Assembly (NCBI GenBank): GCA_947623455.1
Contig: OX392534.1
Coordinates: forward strand, 39,065,426 to 39,129,425
DNA length: 64,000 nucleotides
Direction of reading: 5' to 3'
From: Mimachlamys varia
Taxonomy: Eukaryota; Mollusca; Bivalvia; Pectinida; Pectinidae
A program made the position numbers and the translations under genes. A model generated the notes under the pieces. That model was given only the letters and a program-made list of their open reading frames with translations. It did not search any database and had not been told where the DNA came from. Positions 52,183 to 64,000 of this stretch are shown here, piece after piece; positions within the stretch are counted from its first letter, which is position 1; the number at the start of each line of letters is the position of its first letter.

Positions 52183-54689
52183 TATATATATTCTTTTAAA
52201 CATATAATTATTGACATTTACAAGTTAAAGTTATGGGGCACAAGTTTTTACATTTCATTACGCCTTCTTCCAACATATTTACTTTTGATCAAATCTGTTC
52301 ACACGAAACATGTATTTGTATGGATAAATTCATGTTAAATCCTATACAGTCGTCAGCTAAAATTTTAAGAAAAACACTAATGATTGAACTCCCTTTATCA
52401 GATGATAGCTGATATGATTTAATTGTATGGTATAGTTAGCTGTAAACGACCTCAAACGAAGGCTAACAATATCAAGCAAACCTTTGTGATTACAAGGGTA
52501 ATGACATTGCGTAATGTTCTCAGCTACTATAAATCAAAACAGCAAATGACACTAATCGTGATAAAGACTGGATTGTGACTGCGATATAGTTGTATATCTC
52601 CCTTACCTTCTCTGTGTGATCAAACAAAGTCTTTATGTAAATATATCTACACCATTCACTACACTTGTTTTATCGTGTTATCATGCATGCCCATTAAAAT
52701 TATTGCACACGTAATCTGACTTTCTTTTAAGAAAGATGAGTAAGTTGAGTCGCAGTTTTTTGTCACAACTTTAATATATGTAGTTTTTAGACAATACCTG
52801 TACACGAAACAACACTTGCCTTTATGTTAGGGAGTCGTATTCAGTTGCCGGGGGCCCAATTGCATCATTCCACCCATGTGTGTGGTAAAGATGGCGGACC
52901 AGGAGCCAGACGAGTAGTTTCGTATTTCGGATTTTAGTCTACTGTACCCCATGGAACGTCTGATGTGTTATATGGACTTTTCTACCACAATATCCCGTGT
53001 TACTCCACTCTCAGACCATTGTATAAGCGTTCTGACTGTTGGCTAAATATATGTTATATACCACCATATGACCTACATGACTTTTGATTGGTTGAGAAGT
53101 TGAACTTTGACCGGATATCACCAAGTTTAACGCCACGTACGGATTGTTCACGTCGTCATAGATGGTTGACGTCGTCACAACTTGGCGGGAATATCTATAC
53201 GAGATGATGTGTTTTCGCGCAAATAGTCCGCAGTTCACTCAAGAAAACACTGCCCCTGCCGATTTATTAATATTGTTGTAGAAATATGTCACATGTCTCG
53301 TGGTTATTAGATATAGAATTTAGTTCACTCTCGTTAATTATTTTTCAAATGTTACAATCAACACTCGCTAAAGCTGGTGTCTTTTGTAACTTTAAAACAA
53401 TAATAAACTCGGCTGAAATAAATTCCATATCCAACAACCAATCGTTGTGTAACCTCTATAACTTCCGTATGAAATTTTATAATTTGATATTAAATTTTAA
53501 TGGATCAATTGTATTTTTATTGTACAATTATGTAATAATATAAAAACAAACTGTTTGAACTTATCCTTCTTAACGGCATGGAATTTTAGGCCGTAAAGAA
53601 GCATGCAATAGGTATTAATTTGACTACACGAAGAATTATGCATATTGAAGAGCTGATTATTCTGCCTTATATCCAAAATCTTTTTGCTATACCCCTTTAA
53701 CTAACCGTATTACGTATCAGCACATTTTCATGTACAATGCATGTCTTGAAAAAATACATATACTGATAAATGATTTCTTATTTTAGTAATTAATGGTTCT
53801 TTATATCTTATCTGGTCATGACATCAGGGGTGTAATCGCCATATCAGATAAGTTTTTTTTTATAATTATATCTATAAAAAAAATATTTGAAGTACAAAAC
53901 ATTTATATGACCAATCTGATATGCACAGCCATGTTGAATAAGGCACATTCCTAAGAGAACAGTGTGATCATGATGACAATGCATACTGACCAATGAAATA
54001 TAAACAAGCCTTCTAATTTTATAGACAAGCTAACCTACAATGTAAAAAAACTGTAACCTATGCATGACGTATTAAATACATATCAAAGCTATCGGATTGT
54101 CAATTTTCTTTTATAACTTACCTGTTAACTAAATCAAACAGGTGCAACAATTTTGTCATGTTGTCACATACAGGTATAAAACCCACAGGTGTTCCAATGA
54201 TCGGGAATCAGCTATAAGCGTAGGCAGATAATTTAATTGTTAGATCTTGGCCACGTGACAAAGGAATGATGGATTTTTCTGATTTGTAAAGGATTTAGGA
54301 TTCTTTGATGCCCGAAAAAAACTGACGATTTTCCACCTGTGAAACAGACTTATTTAACATCCTAATATGGTACTACATAAAACTCTTTTCCATTCTTTTT
54401 TCGTCCTATGTTACAGAATCAAAAGAAATTAAAAAAAAATTTCACACAAAATTTATTAATCAAATTGATTATTACAATTTTAAAAAAAACCTGGCAGTCT
54501 TGTTTGATGTATCTAAAAATGCCTTAAAAAAGGAAACTGGCTATTTCGCAAAAACTGTTTTACCAGTGTGGTTACTTCTGGCAAAGTCTACAGTCATTAA
54601 TTTAAAATTAAGCTTACTGTCGTTAATTGATTCTTTTAAACATTTCAAATAATACGTACGGCTGAATTGCTAGCTGGACACATTAAGTA
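52183..54689. other. Intergenic, no supported gene
   Basis: An AAGATGGCGGACC start-like motif at 52889 is followed by a stop after 8 codons. Around 53110-53185, CACGTCGTCA and TGACGTCGTCA lie close together. The remainder is AT-rich with no conserved frame. Confidence 0.45.
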
Positions 54690-55720
54690 TAGATGATCAT
54701 TGTACAGGAGCATCGCAGCTCAGACCAAAAGGGGCACAATCGAGAAATTGAAACACTGAAAGTGAACACTATCTGGAACAAGTGCGTGGAGAAAGTACTA
54801 AAATGGACAATATTTTTGTTCAGTTTGGAGGAAAGATGTTCCAGCAGACTGATGGCATTTCGTTGGGAACAAACTGTGTCCCACTCTTGCCTGCCTTTTT
54901 TTCATACGAAGAATCAGGACGGATAACGAAAACCTTGTCTATAAATTACAGGAGGTTTGCTGACCACGTTGATTGCATATACCCATCGGAACTTGAAATA
55001 AAGGACTCTTTTACATCAGCTGCTTACATACAGGTCTATATGATGAACTTGACGATTTCGTGAGATTTCCCTTTCTTAATAGTAACATCCCCACTTCTAT
55101 TGTGTTTACGCGTCGTTAATCTAGGGCTTGTTCTAAATTTGTGGATATTCGTAATAGATGTCAGTTGCTGATAAACAAACTCAATACAAAGAAATTCGAA
55201 AGATATTCTATGGTCGCCATCTTTGTTATATTGATAAATGTTTTATTCCCCTGTATGGTATGAGGGTAGGCGTTTTCGAACTGGTGTGCTTACTTAGAGA
55301 ATGATAATTCGGTTATCACTATAAGGGCTTATTGTTTACTTGGATGTGATAAAGATATTTCGAACTGGTGTGCTTACTTAGAGAATGATAATTCGGTTAT
55401 CACTATAAGGGCTTATTGTTTACTTGGATGTGATAAAGATATTTCGAACTGGTGTGCTTACTTAGAGAATGATAATTCGGTTATCACTATAAGGGCTTAT
55501 TGTTTACTTGGATGTGATAAAGATATTACATTGCGGGTGTCGTCGATGAAGCAGAAGACGCTTACTCTTCCGGAACACCTGGTCTCATATTCTTGTACTT
55601 TTACAAGGGTCTCCATGTAATCTTTCTTTAGTTTTTTCGCCTTAGTTTAATCGATTTTTTGATCGGATTATGGTTGTTTTGACGCCTCGGTATTCTCTGA
55701 TATTTTTTCAATAGAGATCT
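54690..55720 (+). mobile_element. Reverse-transcriptase element, 3' third, with a triplicated 84-bp segment
   Basis: The RT region starts near 54800 with NIFVQFGGKMFQQTDGISLG then TNCVPLLPAFFSYEESG, the motif group before the catalytic box. The catalytic YxDD motif itself is missing: RRFADHVDCIYPSELEIKD follows after a deletion. It continues past a stop at 55061 in degraded form to FYGRHLCYI near 55210. The 3' part has three exact 84-bp tandem units (55275-55526), then the tail GGGTGTCGTCGATGAAGCAG and CTTACTCTTCCGGAAC. Inactive. The family is provisionally Penelope-like; a non-LTR element is the alternative. Confidence 0.78.
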
Positions 55721-56959
55721 GGTCACCCTTTACAAACGAACAAAACCTGTAAACAGACTTTATTAAATCTGTACACAAATTCCAACACCAATATAATCAA
55801 CAAGCATGCATTAGTGAATACACTACACAATCGCAAGAATAATGATCGTTGTTTTGTGAGCAAGCTCAAAGTCATCTATCAATAGAAATTGTATGTAACG
55901 ATGTGTGTGGGGATGGAAAAGGGCAACAATAATTCAAATTCATCCTTGAAACGGCTTTTTGTACATGTGCCTAATGACATAGAAGAGCATCCCATTTTTT
56001 GAACCAAACATTCTATAAAGTATCGACAATATCACACAAATTTTCAATTATAACTATCTCTTGAATTTCACAACAGTTCAGGATGCAAACCATTTCTAAA
56101 ATTGTTTCACGATTTAATTTATTTAAAAATCCAACAGGTGTACGCCACATTAAGTGCAAAACCAATTAAAACAAGGCAGTTCTCACTTACACAACACATA
56201 ATCACACTTATACTTCTGACAACTTATCACAGGAACAAGAAAAACCAATTTACAAGAAAAAGGACATGTAAAATAACAAGGGTACAGGGATTACCGAACA
56301 GTGCAGGAATAAACAGTTACCTTCGCGGTCTATCGTCCATTTCCTAGATATAGCAATGAACACAGTTACAATCTATGCAACTTTTGATAACTTTTGTGTG
56401 CTTTTAGGAAATTATGTGAAAACCAAGCATTAGCTTCTAAAAGTCAAAGATTGGATAACACATAGGGATTGAACGGCGATTTTTTAATTTGCATGCCGGT
56501 ATGAATGAAAATCGGTTACATACAAGTTACATGATGCCCGCTTTATGGCCAAAGTTGATGTAACTTGTTTGCATTCATATCATTATGAAAATTAAAATCC
56601 GTCGTTCAATTCATATATAAACACTTTAACTATAGAACAGTTTTTAGATTTCATTTATTATTTCTTTTAAAGTTTTGTAATTTGCATTTTTTCTTGTGTC
56701 GTCGTTTAAACGGCATTGACGGAACAGCCCTGATTTGAATCATATTGGCGCCAAAATTAACCGTAGTATATAAATCCGAACACATTCGCTATTGAATAGG
56801 GGATTTACAACGCGTAGTTGCAAAGCATCTCCTTTGACATAAATGACATCTCTATTCCATTTTAGGAAAGTGCAAACATGCTAGGTGTTCATATTGACCA
56901 TTGGCTCTCTTCTGACTTCTCTTTCAAAAATTCCTTTCAGCAAAGAATATACTATGAGA
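55721..56959. other. Intergenic, no feature seen
   Basis: No gene or clear repeat was recognised. A self-complementary stretch around 56480-56610 (GAACGGCGATTTTTTAATTT near 56470 and AATTAAAATCCGTCGTTCAA near 56588, GCATGCCGGTATGAATG and CATTCATATC) suggests a ~130-bp foldback element. Confidence 0.5.
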
Positions 56960-57100
56960 AAAACTGATGAAACCATGATCTTAACTCAAAATCAATTATA
57001 CTAGGGGCAAACTATTAACATAGGAAAGCTTTTCACGGAGGCCCTTGAAATCGCACAAGATAAAAAACAAGGCGTTCCGGTAGAGTAAGCGTCCATTAGA
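56960..57100 (-). mobile_element. Retroelement 3' tail copy
   Basis: In plus order: CTTAACTCAAAATCAATTAT, ACTAGGGGCAAACTATTAAC, GGAGGCCCTTGAAATCGCAC, GGCGTTCCGGTAGAGTAAGC. This is the reverse complement of the family tail, about as diverged as 51484-51660. Confidence 0.75.
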
Positions 57101-58734
57101 AATAACTTAAAAAGAGTTTCCCTAGCCTATATCTTTACCTTATTTGAAAAACAAAAATGAGTCGAATAGCAGTAGAAATTAAGACCAAAGATAAACCCAC
57201 AACCAAATCATCCTTGAAAATGTCGTGCCTTAATGAACAGATATAAAACCATTCTGGACGTTCCAAAAGTAAATACATTGGCTTTTCTCATGCAGTGTAT
57301 AACGCAAGCCACAATAACTATGATACTTCTCTGCTTTACAAAAAAAGTGCCGGCTACGTACTGCGGCCCAACGTTTTATTGTTTTGTTTTGTATTTTGCT
57401 TTTTTTTTTGGGGGGGGGGGGATTGTACATAGTGATAAGGCTGCAGTTTCAGTTGTCAGAACCTTAGAGGCGGTTTTGAGTGTAGTACATGAGTTTTGAT
57501 TCTTTATTGTCGTGTCGGGATGATATATTTGTGTAGCTCAAAGCCTTGTGAATCATTGTAGTGGATTTGGTCGAAGCTGTTGAGTTTGTGGACTGTGGTG
57601 TCGAATAAGGATACTCTTCTGCTTTGCTGGTATTAGGATACTGTGCACGAAAATAGTTGTCCTTTACTTGTCCCTGTGATAGGTATACATTGTTGCTTGA
57701 AATTGTCTCGCGTCAAAGAACACAAAACGTAAGTCTTGATATTAAATTATGACATGTATTTTTTTTATTGTAGATAAACCTTAAAAGAAGACAACAGTCA
57801 TTCTTTCATAACTATAATTCTATTCATTTTTTACAGATTCACACGAAACGTAATAGAATAGTTCCTTTTATTCAAAATCATGCATGTGCCTCGGATAGAT
57901 TTCCAGTGGTTGTCTGCTACGGTGTAACGTACATACTGATGACTTGCATACCTGCCATAACGTATTTCGTCCATTGTTTAAGTAGAAGAAATCAGATGTG
58001 AATAATTAAATATGACATGTACGACAATGCATCAAAGCTGACGCAAGATCTTATCATGCTCTTCATAGTTTCCTGCTGTTATTAAGAATTTTAGGTCAAA
58101 AAGAATTCGAGCAATTCCTCATGGGCGATTGCGCCCGAGTCTATGGCTATGCGGGTAGTGTGTTGCCACTTGTACAATAGATACAGGTTTATCGGCACGA
58201 CTTTTGACCAGGTTTCGGCTGTGTTTTGTGCTATGGGAGGTATCTATTGTGGTTCCTGGGTGGGGTGACCGACCCCCAGCGTCTACCCCGCGCCGATGGT
58301 AGATTAGGCCCGTGCCCTAATGGTGTTGAGGTCGGGGGGTCGGGATGGGATCGGAGGTGTCAATATAGGACATAAGAGATTTCGTGATTTATGCTTAAAC
58401 CTACTGGCCTAATGCTAATCCCAAGTCAACATGCAATGTAATGATGAATGTATTTATTACAATTATTAGCGTGTCGGTATCATGTCAGCAGGTATTTGGA
58501 TATGATACATGTCAAAATATGAACATGTGCTCCATATCAATGACAATGCTGGGGATCTAGGTATTAATTTTAGCTCCAATAATACATAAAATATTCATGG
58601 TTTCCGACAGAAATGGGGACGTTTAAGATTGTGTTTCTTGGTGCTTTTTGCAGAAATATTTAGCTTCGATACCATTACAAACCTGGCATTACTGAACCTA
58701 TTATCATATATACATTGTATATTGTCGATGTAAG
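57101..58734. other. Intergenic; G12 run and a GC-rich patch
   Basis: A run of nine T then twelve G lies at 57401-57421. A GC-rich patch at 58120-58370 includes GTGACCGACCCCCAGCGTCT and GGTCGGGGGGTCGGGATGGG, which partly pair. No RNA family or gene was recognised. Confidence 0.45.
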
Positions 58735-59085
58735 TTGTTCAGACTTTTGAGCAAGTCTTATGGTCGCCATCTTTGTCTCTCTGTGTGATATAAAAATCGG
58801 CATTTTTGCGTAAGCTCATTAGTGTACCTACTGGTTATGATTGCGAATGACAACTCGGTCCTTACTTTGAAGACTTAATGTTAACTTGGACGCGATCAAG
58901 ATTTACATGGCGGGTATCGCCGATTAAGCAGAGAACGCTTACTCTTCCGGAACACCTGGTTTTATTCTCTTGTACTTTTACGAGGGTCTCGATGTAAATC
59001 TTTCCTTTTTTCATATTTCCCCCCTAGTTTAATCGATTTTGATTTCAGATTATTATTATTTTGTTGACGGTTCGGTGTTTTCTTT
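58735..59085 (+). mobile_element. Retroelement copy: RT C-terminal scrap plus 3' tail
   Basis: GAGCAAGTCTTATGGTCGCC (KSYGRH frame) is followed by a deletion that joins CATCTTTGTC to TCTCTGTGTGATATAAAAAT. Then comes the tail: GGACGCGATCAAGATTTACA, GGCGGGTATCGCCGATTAAG, CTTACTCTTCCGGAACACC and TTTAATCGATTTTGATTTC. Confidence 0.8.
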
Positions 59086-59734
59086 ATTTGTGTATACCTG
59101 ACATTAAATATTTGGCCTGCAACTTTATCATTACAGCTGGTCCTGGCATCACATATTTACATTTGGATTATGTTACGAAAAGATATATATTTGATATATA
59201 TGTTACATTTATGTATATAATGCGAATGATAAGTATGTGCACGGTGTCCTGTCTTTCTTAAGCTAGCAATTCTAAAGTGCTTAACAATATAACAAACATA
59301 ACATTATATACCATGTAGCACAGTACATGTACAAATAAAATAATACACAAATGAAGTTCTAAATAATTCCTGTACATTATCATCTCTGAGGTTGTCGTCT
59401 TCATTTCGCAGTCAAGAAGTTAGACAAACACAATGCAATACATTAGCACAGGATTGTTCTGGTGGGCAAAGTCATCTTTCCGAATTAGTAATAATAAGCT
59501 AATGAAACAGGAGTGTTTTCAGATGTTTGTTTTTGTATTTATGTAGAACAGGTGTACATGTTGATATGGTGCACTTTACATGCTGTATGGCATGTTCCGT
59601 TATATATTTCTCCGTGTTTTCTTTGTTGACGTATACTTGTCTTGTTACATGAACATGTTTTCTCTGATTTTTTTATTTGTTTGTTCCGTTGTTGTGACCG
59701 TGTTTCCAACGGCTTCTTTTAGAGTGCCACCTCA
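59086..59734. other. Intergenic, no feature seen
   Basis: AT-rich, with short hydrophobic frames typical of T-rich DNA. Confidence 0.45.
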
Positions 59735-59930
59735 CATGGATGCTACAGCACAGATACTGCTACACCCACCCAAGACCATTTTATACTCCACCTGTGTTGT
59801 TGGTGTTGGGTGGGCAGGAGAAAAACACTTTCTATGAATGTTCCATGCGAATGACGAGTACGGGGATCGAACGCCGGCCGCCTGCATGGAAGGCCGGAGT
59901 GTTAACCACTCGAACAATCCGCCCATACAC
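59735..59930 (-). mobile_element. tRNA-derived SINE-like sequence
   Basis: The minus strand begins near 59925 with GGGCGGATTGTTCGAGTGGT, then TAACACTCCGGCCTTCCATG and GGCGTTCGATCCCCGTA. These resemble polymerase III A-box (TTCGAGTGGTTAAC) and B-box (GTTCGATCC) regions in correct order and spacing. The arms do not close into a clean cloverleaf: the T stem is mismatched and the acceptor has no partner. A functional tRNA is therefore unlikely. The downstream body contains GCCCACCCAACACCAACAAC and GGTCTTGGGTGGGTGTAGC, which can pair. Confidence 0.55.
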
Positions 59931-62900
59931 ATGTATTTGCTTTACAAGATATCTTTTAGTAGTGCTTTGTTTTTCTAAAAATGGATAATGTAGAACATAC
60001 GTGCTAACATACGCTTTCTACTTAAATAAGCAATTACAGGATAACAATAATGAGATACACATCCATGATGATAATATTTTCCATTCATGTTATAATCATG
60101 TTAGTTATTTACTTTAAAATTTCGTCATTCTCCAACGACTATGATTTAGTGGTTACAACTGGCAACACAAGAGGGACATATCAAATAAGTCAGCTAACAA
60201 ATAGATTTTTTTTTGTGAAATATATAACTGCGCCTTGACCAAATTGTTTGGTCATGAAGGCTGTTTATGGACAACAAGGCTCGCTCTGGTGACAAAACAA
60301 CCCACGTGTTGTATTTTGGCGTTTATTCAGCATCGGCAGGAGCGGCTGTACTTTTCGACAAATTAGTGCACGTTATTAATATGGACAGTGTATTGTTATT
60401 AGTTGTCGCTAGGTGTCGTAACGGGAGCTTCGTGACATAATGGATCGACAAAGCGCCGTAACATTTCATTCACAAAACCGGATCAATCAAAAATATTTTT
60501 TGATAATTAATATCAAATTTCATGATACAAAAGACTTCAAAAATGTCAGCTATTCTTATGATATTTTTTATGTTTTGGCGCTGTCGGGGTAGATCAAGCT
60601 AAAAGTACATGTGCATGTACTTTTACGGTGTATGCTATCATTTTTATTCGTTGTTTTGTCTCCTGTTTTTTTTGCATTTTTTATGCTTGTTTGAAGTTCA
60701 AGAAAACGTTACTGAATTGGACGTTTATGTGTTGATAGTAACAGGATAGTTTCCGGGGCAAAGGTCAGACCAACTGTCAGTGACTATAGTTTGCCTTGCC
60801 AAATGTGTACTGTTTTGCAAGTCAGTTACAAATGCGATAGTTTGAACACTAATAAAAAGATGTGTTTAATTTGTTAACCGCTTTGATGTTTGAAATGTAA
60901 TGCCGTTTAATTAGTTCCGTATGACGATGCTAGATTTTATTAGATTTACTGAAATGATGAACGGAAATGAAACTGGTTCTTCAAATAGTCTTCAAAAGCA
61001 TCAGGTACTATCACAGTTTTGCTTTAATTTTTAAGGGAAAGAACCAGGGAATACCAATCACTTAAGTTTTATGAATATTTACATTGTATTTCAAAATATA
61101 TTGTTTGGATGCAAATCCAGTAAACGCTCAGTCCATAGAACGTTTATTCAAATATTGGAAACATTTCTAGACAGATATTTAAAAAAAAAATGAACCACCA
61201 CTTGCTACAATGTAATATATGAAAACAAATTCATGAATAATTGACACTTTCTGAATGATGATCATAGACACTTGTAACTAAATACAAATCTTCATTGCTT
61301 GAATCTTGTCTGTATCGATAAAGGTTGCTGTCAGATTCGCAGGGCTAAACATTATAACTAGAAAAATAGAAATGAGTTTATCTTGTTAAATTGAATATCT
61401 GGAAAATAAATAATATTTTTATTGAAACGAATTTCGATACATATCAAGCAAGTTTCAAGTGTTGGACAATCTTTTATACAAGATATTTGACAAAATATTT
61501 GGTTAAAAAGTCTTGATGGATACACGAAAAAATGGGGGATTTGTTCAGATTAGGCTGATATTGTTAAAAACGAACGCAAATATGATGCACATATCATAAA
61601 TAAGTATATGATCTGCAATACGTGTCAATACTTGAAAGATATTCAAATCGTTTAAATCGGATTATTGGGTCTCTACAAAGTACGTACTGCTACCTTAAAT
61701 ACATGTTCAACACTATATGATCTTGGTTTAAATACTCGACATCGGTTCTGTTTCAGATCGTGACAGATACCGTATAGTTGGGTAGTAGGTGTGTATATAC
61801 GTCTCCGATTCCTTTATTGACAAGTGTCATGATTGGAAAAGGGAGATGAGAGGGGATCATTTGCCGCTGACTTTGATCTCGGAAGAATACAAAAGCGAAT
61901 GGATGAATTGGATGTATAGTAAATTACCGCCATAACTCACGTCTAACACACTACACCTACCGCTCGCCAGCAGAAAACTCGAGATTCTACAGTTAATTTG
62001 ATCCCTGTTTCTTTGTTATTAGACAGACACGAGTGTTTGTTTTACGTCGGAGTGGGGAGACACCCAGATAAGCCACTCGCCTTTGTCTTTAACCTTGTTT
62101 GTTTACACTTCTCGCCCATTTTCTCCCTAGTCTAACTTCGGCCATTGTTCAATACAAAAGGGAATGGTGACTGTATCTATTGAAGACTTTACGTGTGGTC
62201 AATGGCGGCTAGACACCGATGGTTCGGTTAGCTATACAGAGACAAAGTGGCGCTCAGATCCTCGTTGTTGCAATTCAAACTCTTGGTTTTTTCACCTGAA
62301 ATGCTTCTCATTATCAATTTCGAAAAGAGTTTTGTTTTGTCAAACCAATCAGTGACGTCATAAATAAGAAAAACAACCAATTTTCCCAAACATATTAAGG
62401 TATTGCTATCAACAGCAAAAAAAAAATATTTTTTCGTATTTTTTCCCCGCATGTTTCTAAAACTAAGGTTATTACCATAATAAAAAATGCAAAGTCGCCA
62501 CGATGTGATTATGCAATCATATTTGTGAAATATGACGATTCATAAACCATTATTACTTGTTTATTTGATTAGTGCGGAAACGGCCTCCCACGGCTAGTTA
62601 AATCTGATCTGTCTACGGCACGGATTCCCCACGGAAAAATCCCAAACTAATATCGATTTGGAACTATGAAAAATCTTATGTTTTTGTTATAAACGTGATA
62701 TCTTCCTGTTTCTTTTCTTAGATTCTTTTATTTAATTTCTTAACATTGCTCATTATTACTTTAGTAGAAAACATACAAAACATTTATGTGCAGTGTTGTT
62801 GAAATGATGTGATTAAAAAACCTATACTGATTGACGAACCTGATAATTTGGTTGGAGGACTAAAAAATAAAATCAGCGAGAAAGATAACATTCATGAATA

Positions 62901-63084
62901 ATTTACTGGATAAAACGATAAAAGTGACATTTTACCTGAGTAAAAAAAACCCTGTAATATATCATGTAAAATTATTACTAAAAACCTCCAGAAACAGATT
63001 ATGTTTTCACATGAGTAAGATAACTCTGTCTTGATATGCCTTAATTAAATGAGCTAATACGTTACACGAAAATCATCATCTACA
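59931..63084. other. Intergenic, mostly unannotated; includes a perfect palindrome
   Basis: TAAAAGTACATG-TG-CATGTACTTTTA forms a 12-bp-arm palindrome at 60600-60625. A 63-codon frame at 62164-62355 begins MVTVSIEDFTCGQWRLDTDG in a locally GC-richer stretch but has no family or clear donor. No other feature. Confidence 0.45.
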
Positions 63085-63087
63085 TCT

Positions 63088-63302
63088 CTGGATATAGAGA
63101 AATATCTTTGTGCAGGTACATGTAGTTAACATCTCTGGATATAGAGAAGTATCTTTGTGCAGGTAGTTAACATCTCTGGATATACAGATATATCTTTGTG
63201 CAGGTACATGTAGTTAACATCTCTGGATATAGAAAAATATCTTTGTGTAGGTACATGTAGTTAACATCTCTGGATAAAGAGAAATATATTTGTGCAGGAC
63301 CT
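63088..63302. repeat. Five tandem 40-47 bp units (CATCTCTGGATATAGAGAAATATC)
   Basis: Each unit is ATCTCTGGATATAGAGAAAT, ATCTTTGTGCAGGTACATGT and AGTTAAC. The second unit lacks ACATGT. The core CTCTGGATATAGAG is nearly palindromic. Confidence 0.93.
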
Positions 63303-63439
63303 AGTTAAGCTTAGGTAGCACAGCGTCATTATTTTTGTCAGATATATCATGCTTATCATGCATCGCTTAAATGATGTTGTATTCAGATTACCATCTTACC
63401 AACAAGTAGCAACCCCCCGTACGAAAAAATCTATACCTT

Positions 63440-64000
63440 CTGGTGTTATTTAGACAGAATACCGAGAAGGACATAGTAGGAATGATAACATTTCTGGTTG
63501 ACAATATCTTTGTTGAATTATTGGGAAAGATTTTCCAGCAGACTGTTGGAACTCATTTCGCATTAAAATATGCCCCACTCTTGGCTGACGTGTTTTTATT
63601 TTCATATGAGGCTGGATTTGTCGAGGAGCATATACGGGCAGGTACTAGAAACATTACCAAATTTCACTCTCAGATGTATCGCTGTAATAAGAAGTTTGTT
63701 GACCAGTATATATATCCTTCTGAACTTGAAAGCAGCGACACAGCAGACTGTTTACGTACAACATGACCCATAGGGACAGCTTACTACTAAAAAATATGAT
63801 AAATATGAGTATTTCGAATTTCGGACTTTTCCTTTCTTGATAGTAACATCCCTCATTCTCCAACCTTTGGTGTTTATATGTCAGAGCTATTTCGTTTTTC
63901 TGGGTCTTGTTCTAAATATCAATATTTGTATGATAAATATCGGCTGTTGACGAAACACTTACGACACAAATTTGAAAGATGACGTAGGCAAAGTTTTATG
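63440..64000 (+). mobile_element. Reverse-transcriptase element fragment running off the window
   Basis: The frame NTEKDIVGMITFLVDNIFVE, then LLGKIFQQTVGTHFALKYAP and LLADVFLFSYEAGF is homologous to 54800-54905. The catalytic box is again deleted, before KKFVDQYIYPSELESSDTAD. After a stop at 63764 the similarity resumes in another frame (FLDSNIP...FGVYMSELFRFSGSCSKYQY) and reaches the FYGRH region at the right edge. Inactive. Confidence 0.78.

Noticed and set aside
52889..52915. AAGATGGCGGACC start-like site as a first exon
   Set aside because: The frame ends in TAG after eight codons and no donor precedes it.
59860..59930. Functional tRNA gene on the minus strand
   Set aside because: The T stem and acceptor stem do not pair and the anticodon stem has a mismatch, so it is better explained as a SINE head.
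62164..62355. 63-codon frame MVTVSIEDFTCGQW... as a first coding exon
   Set aside because: The start context and local GC are suggestive, but there is no homology, no convincing donor and an overlapping antisense frame.

Overview
This is a stretch of eukaryotic nuclear genome, almost certainly from a mollusc and most likely a bivalve. It is AT-rich and has small exons in long introns with GT-AG (and one GC-AG) splice sites. It carries minisatellite arrays, Tc1/mariner and hAT relics, and repeats that look like the bivalve 'pearl'/Helentron-associated (HINE) elements. The bivalve call is an inference from repeat style and protein similarity recalled from memory, not a database result. Only two conserved protein-coding genes can be supported, and both lie in the first 22.3 kb. 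LAYOUT. (1) 1-2276, minus strand: the 5' end of HSD17B10 (mitochondrial 3-hydroxyacyl-CoA dehydrogenase type 2), with a 7-codon exon 1 and a 55-codon exon 2; the remaining exons lie off the left edge. Its intron 2 holds an 18-bp minisatellite, and intron 1 holds a foldback repeat. (2) 2277-2587: a short divergent intergenic region of about 0.3 kb that contains a decayed tandem duplicate of the neighbour's first exon. (3) 2588-22303, plus strand: a complete nine-exon ataxin-10 gene (ATXN10). The nine exons join in frame to 1530 nt, or 509 residues plus stop, close to the vertebrate protein. Its introns hold inverted repeats, two copies of a TTAA-flanked MITE, a nuclear-receptor-half-site-rich tandem repeat, a hAT-like relic and an inverted pair of retroelement ends. 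(4) 22304-64000: about 42 kb with no gene I can support. It is built from repeats: a 26-27 bp satellite (23.1-24.1 kb), a 54-bp satellite (32.6-38.7 kb) split by a 1,670-bp HINE/pearl-like insertion, and a 33-34 bp satellite (46.7-50.2 kb). It also holds mariner and Tc1-like transposase pseudogenes, a tRNA-derived SINE-like sequence, and about ten 5'-truncated copies of one reverse-transcriptase element in both orientations. HOW IT WORKS TOGETHER. HSD17B10 and ATXN10 probably share a bidirectional promoter. The rest is repeat-driven sequence. The clearest evolutionary record is at 34866/36537: removing the HINE-like element restores a satellite monomer with no target-site duplication, and the flanking array has an 809-bp higher-order duplication. 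I found no evidence of a novel enzymatic or defence system here. Protein families were recognised by eye, exon borders were set by reading frame, splice sites and remembered homologues, and no transcript data were available.
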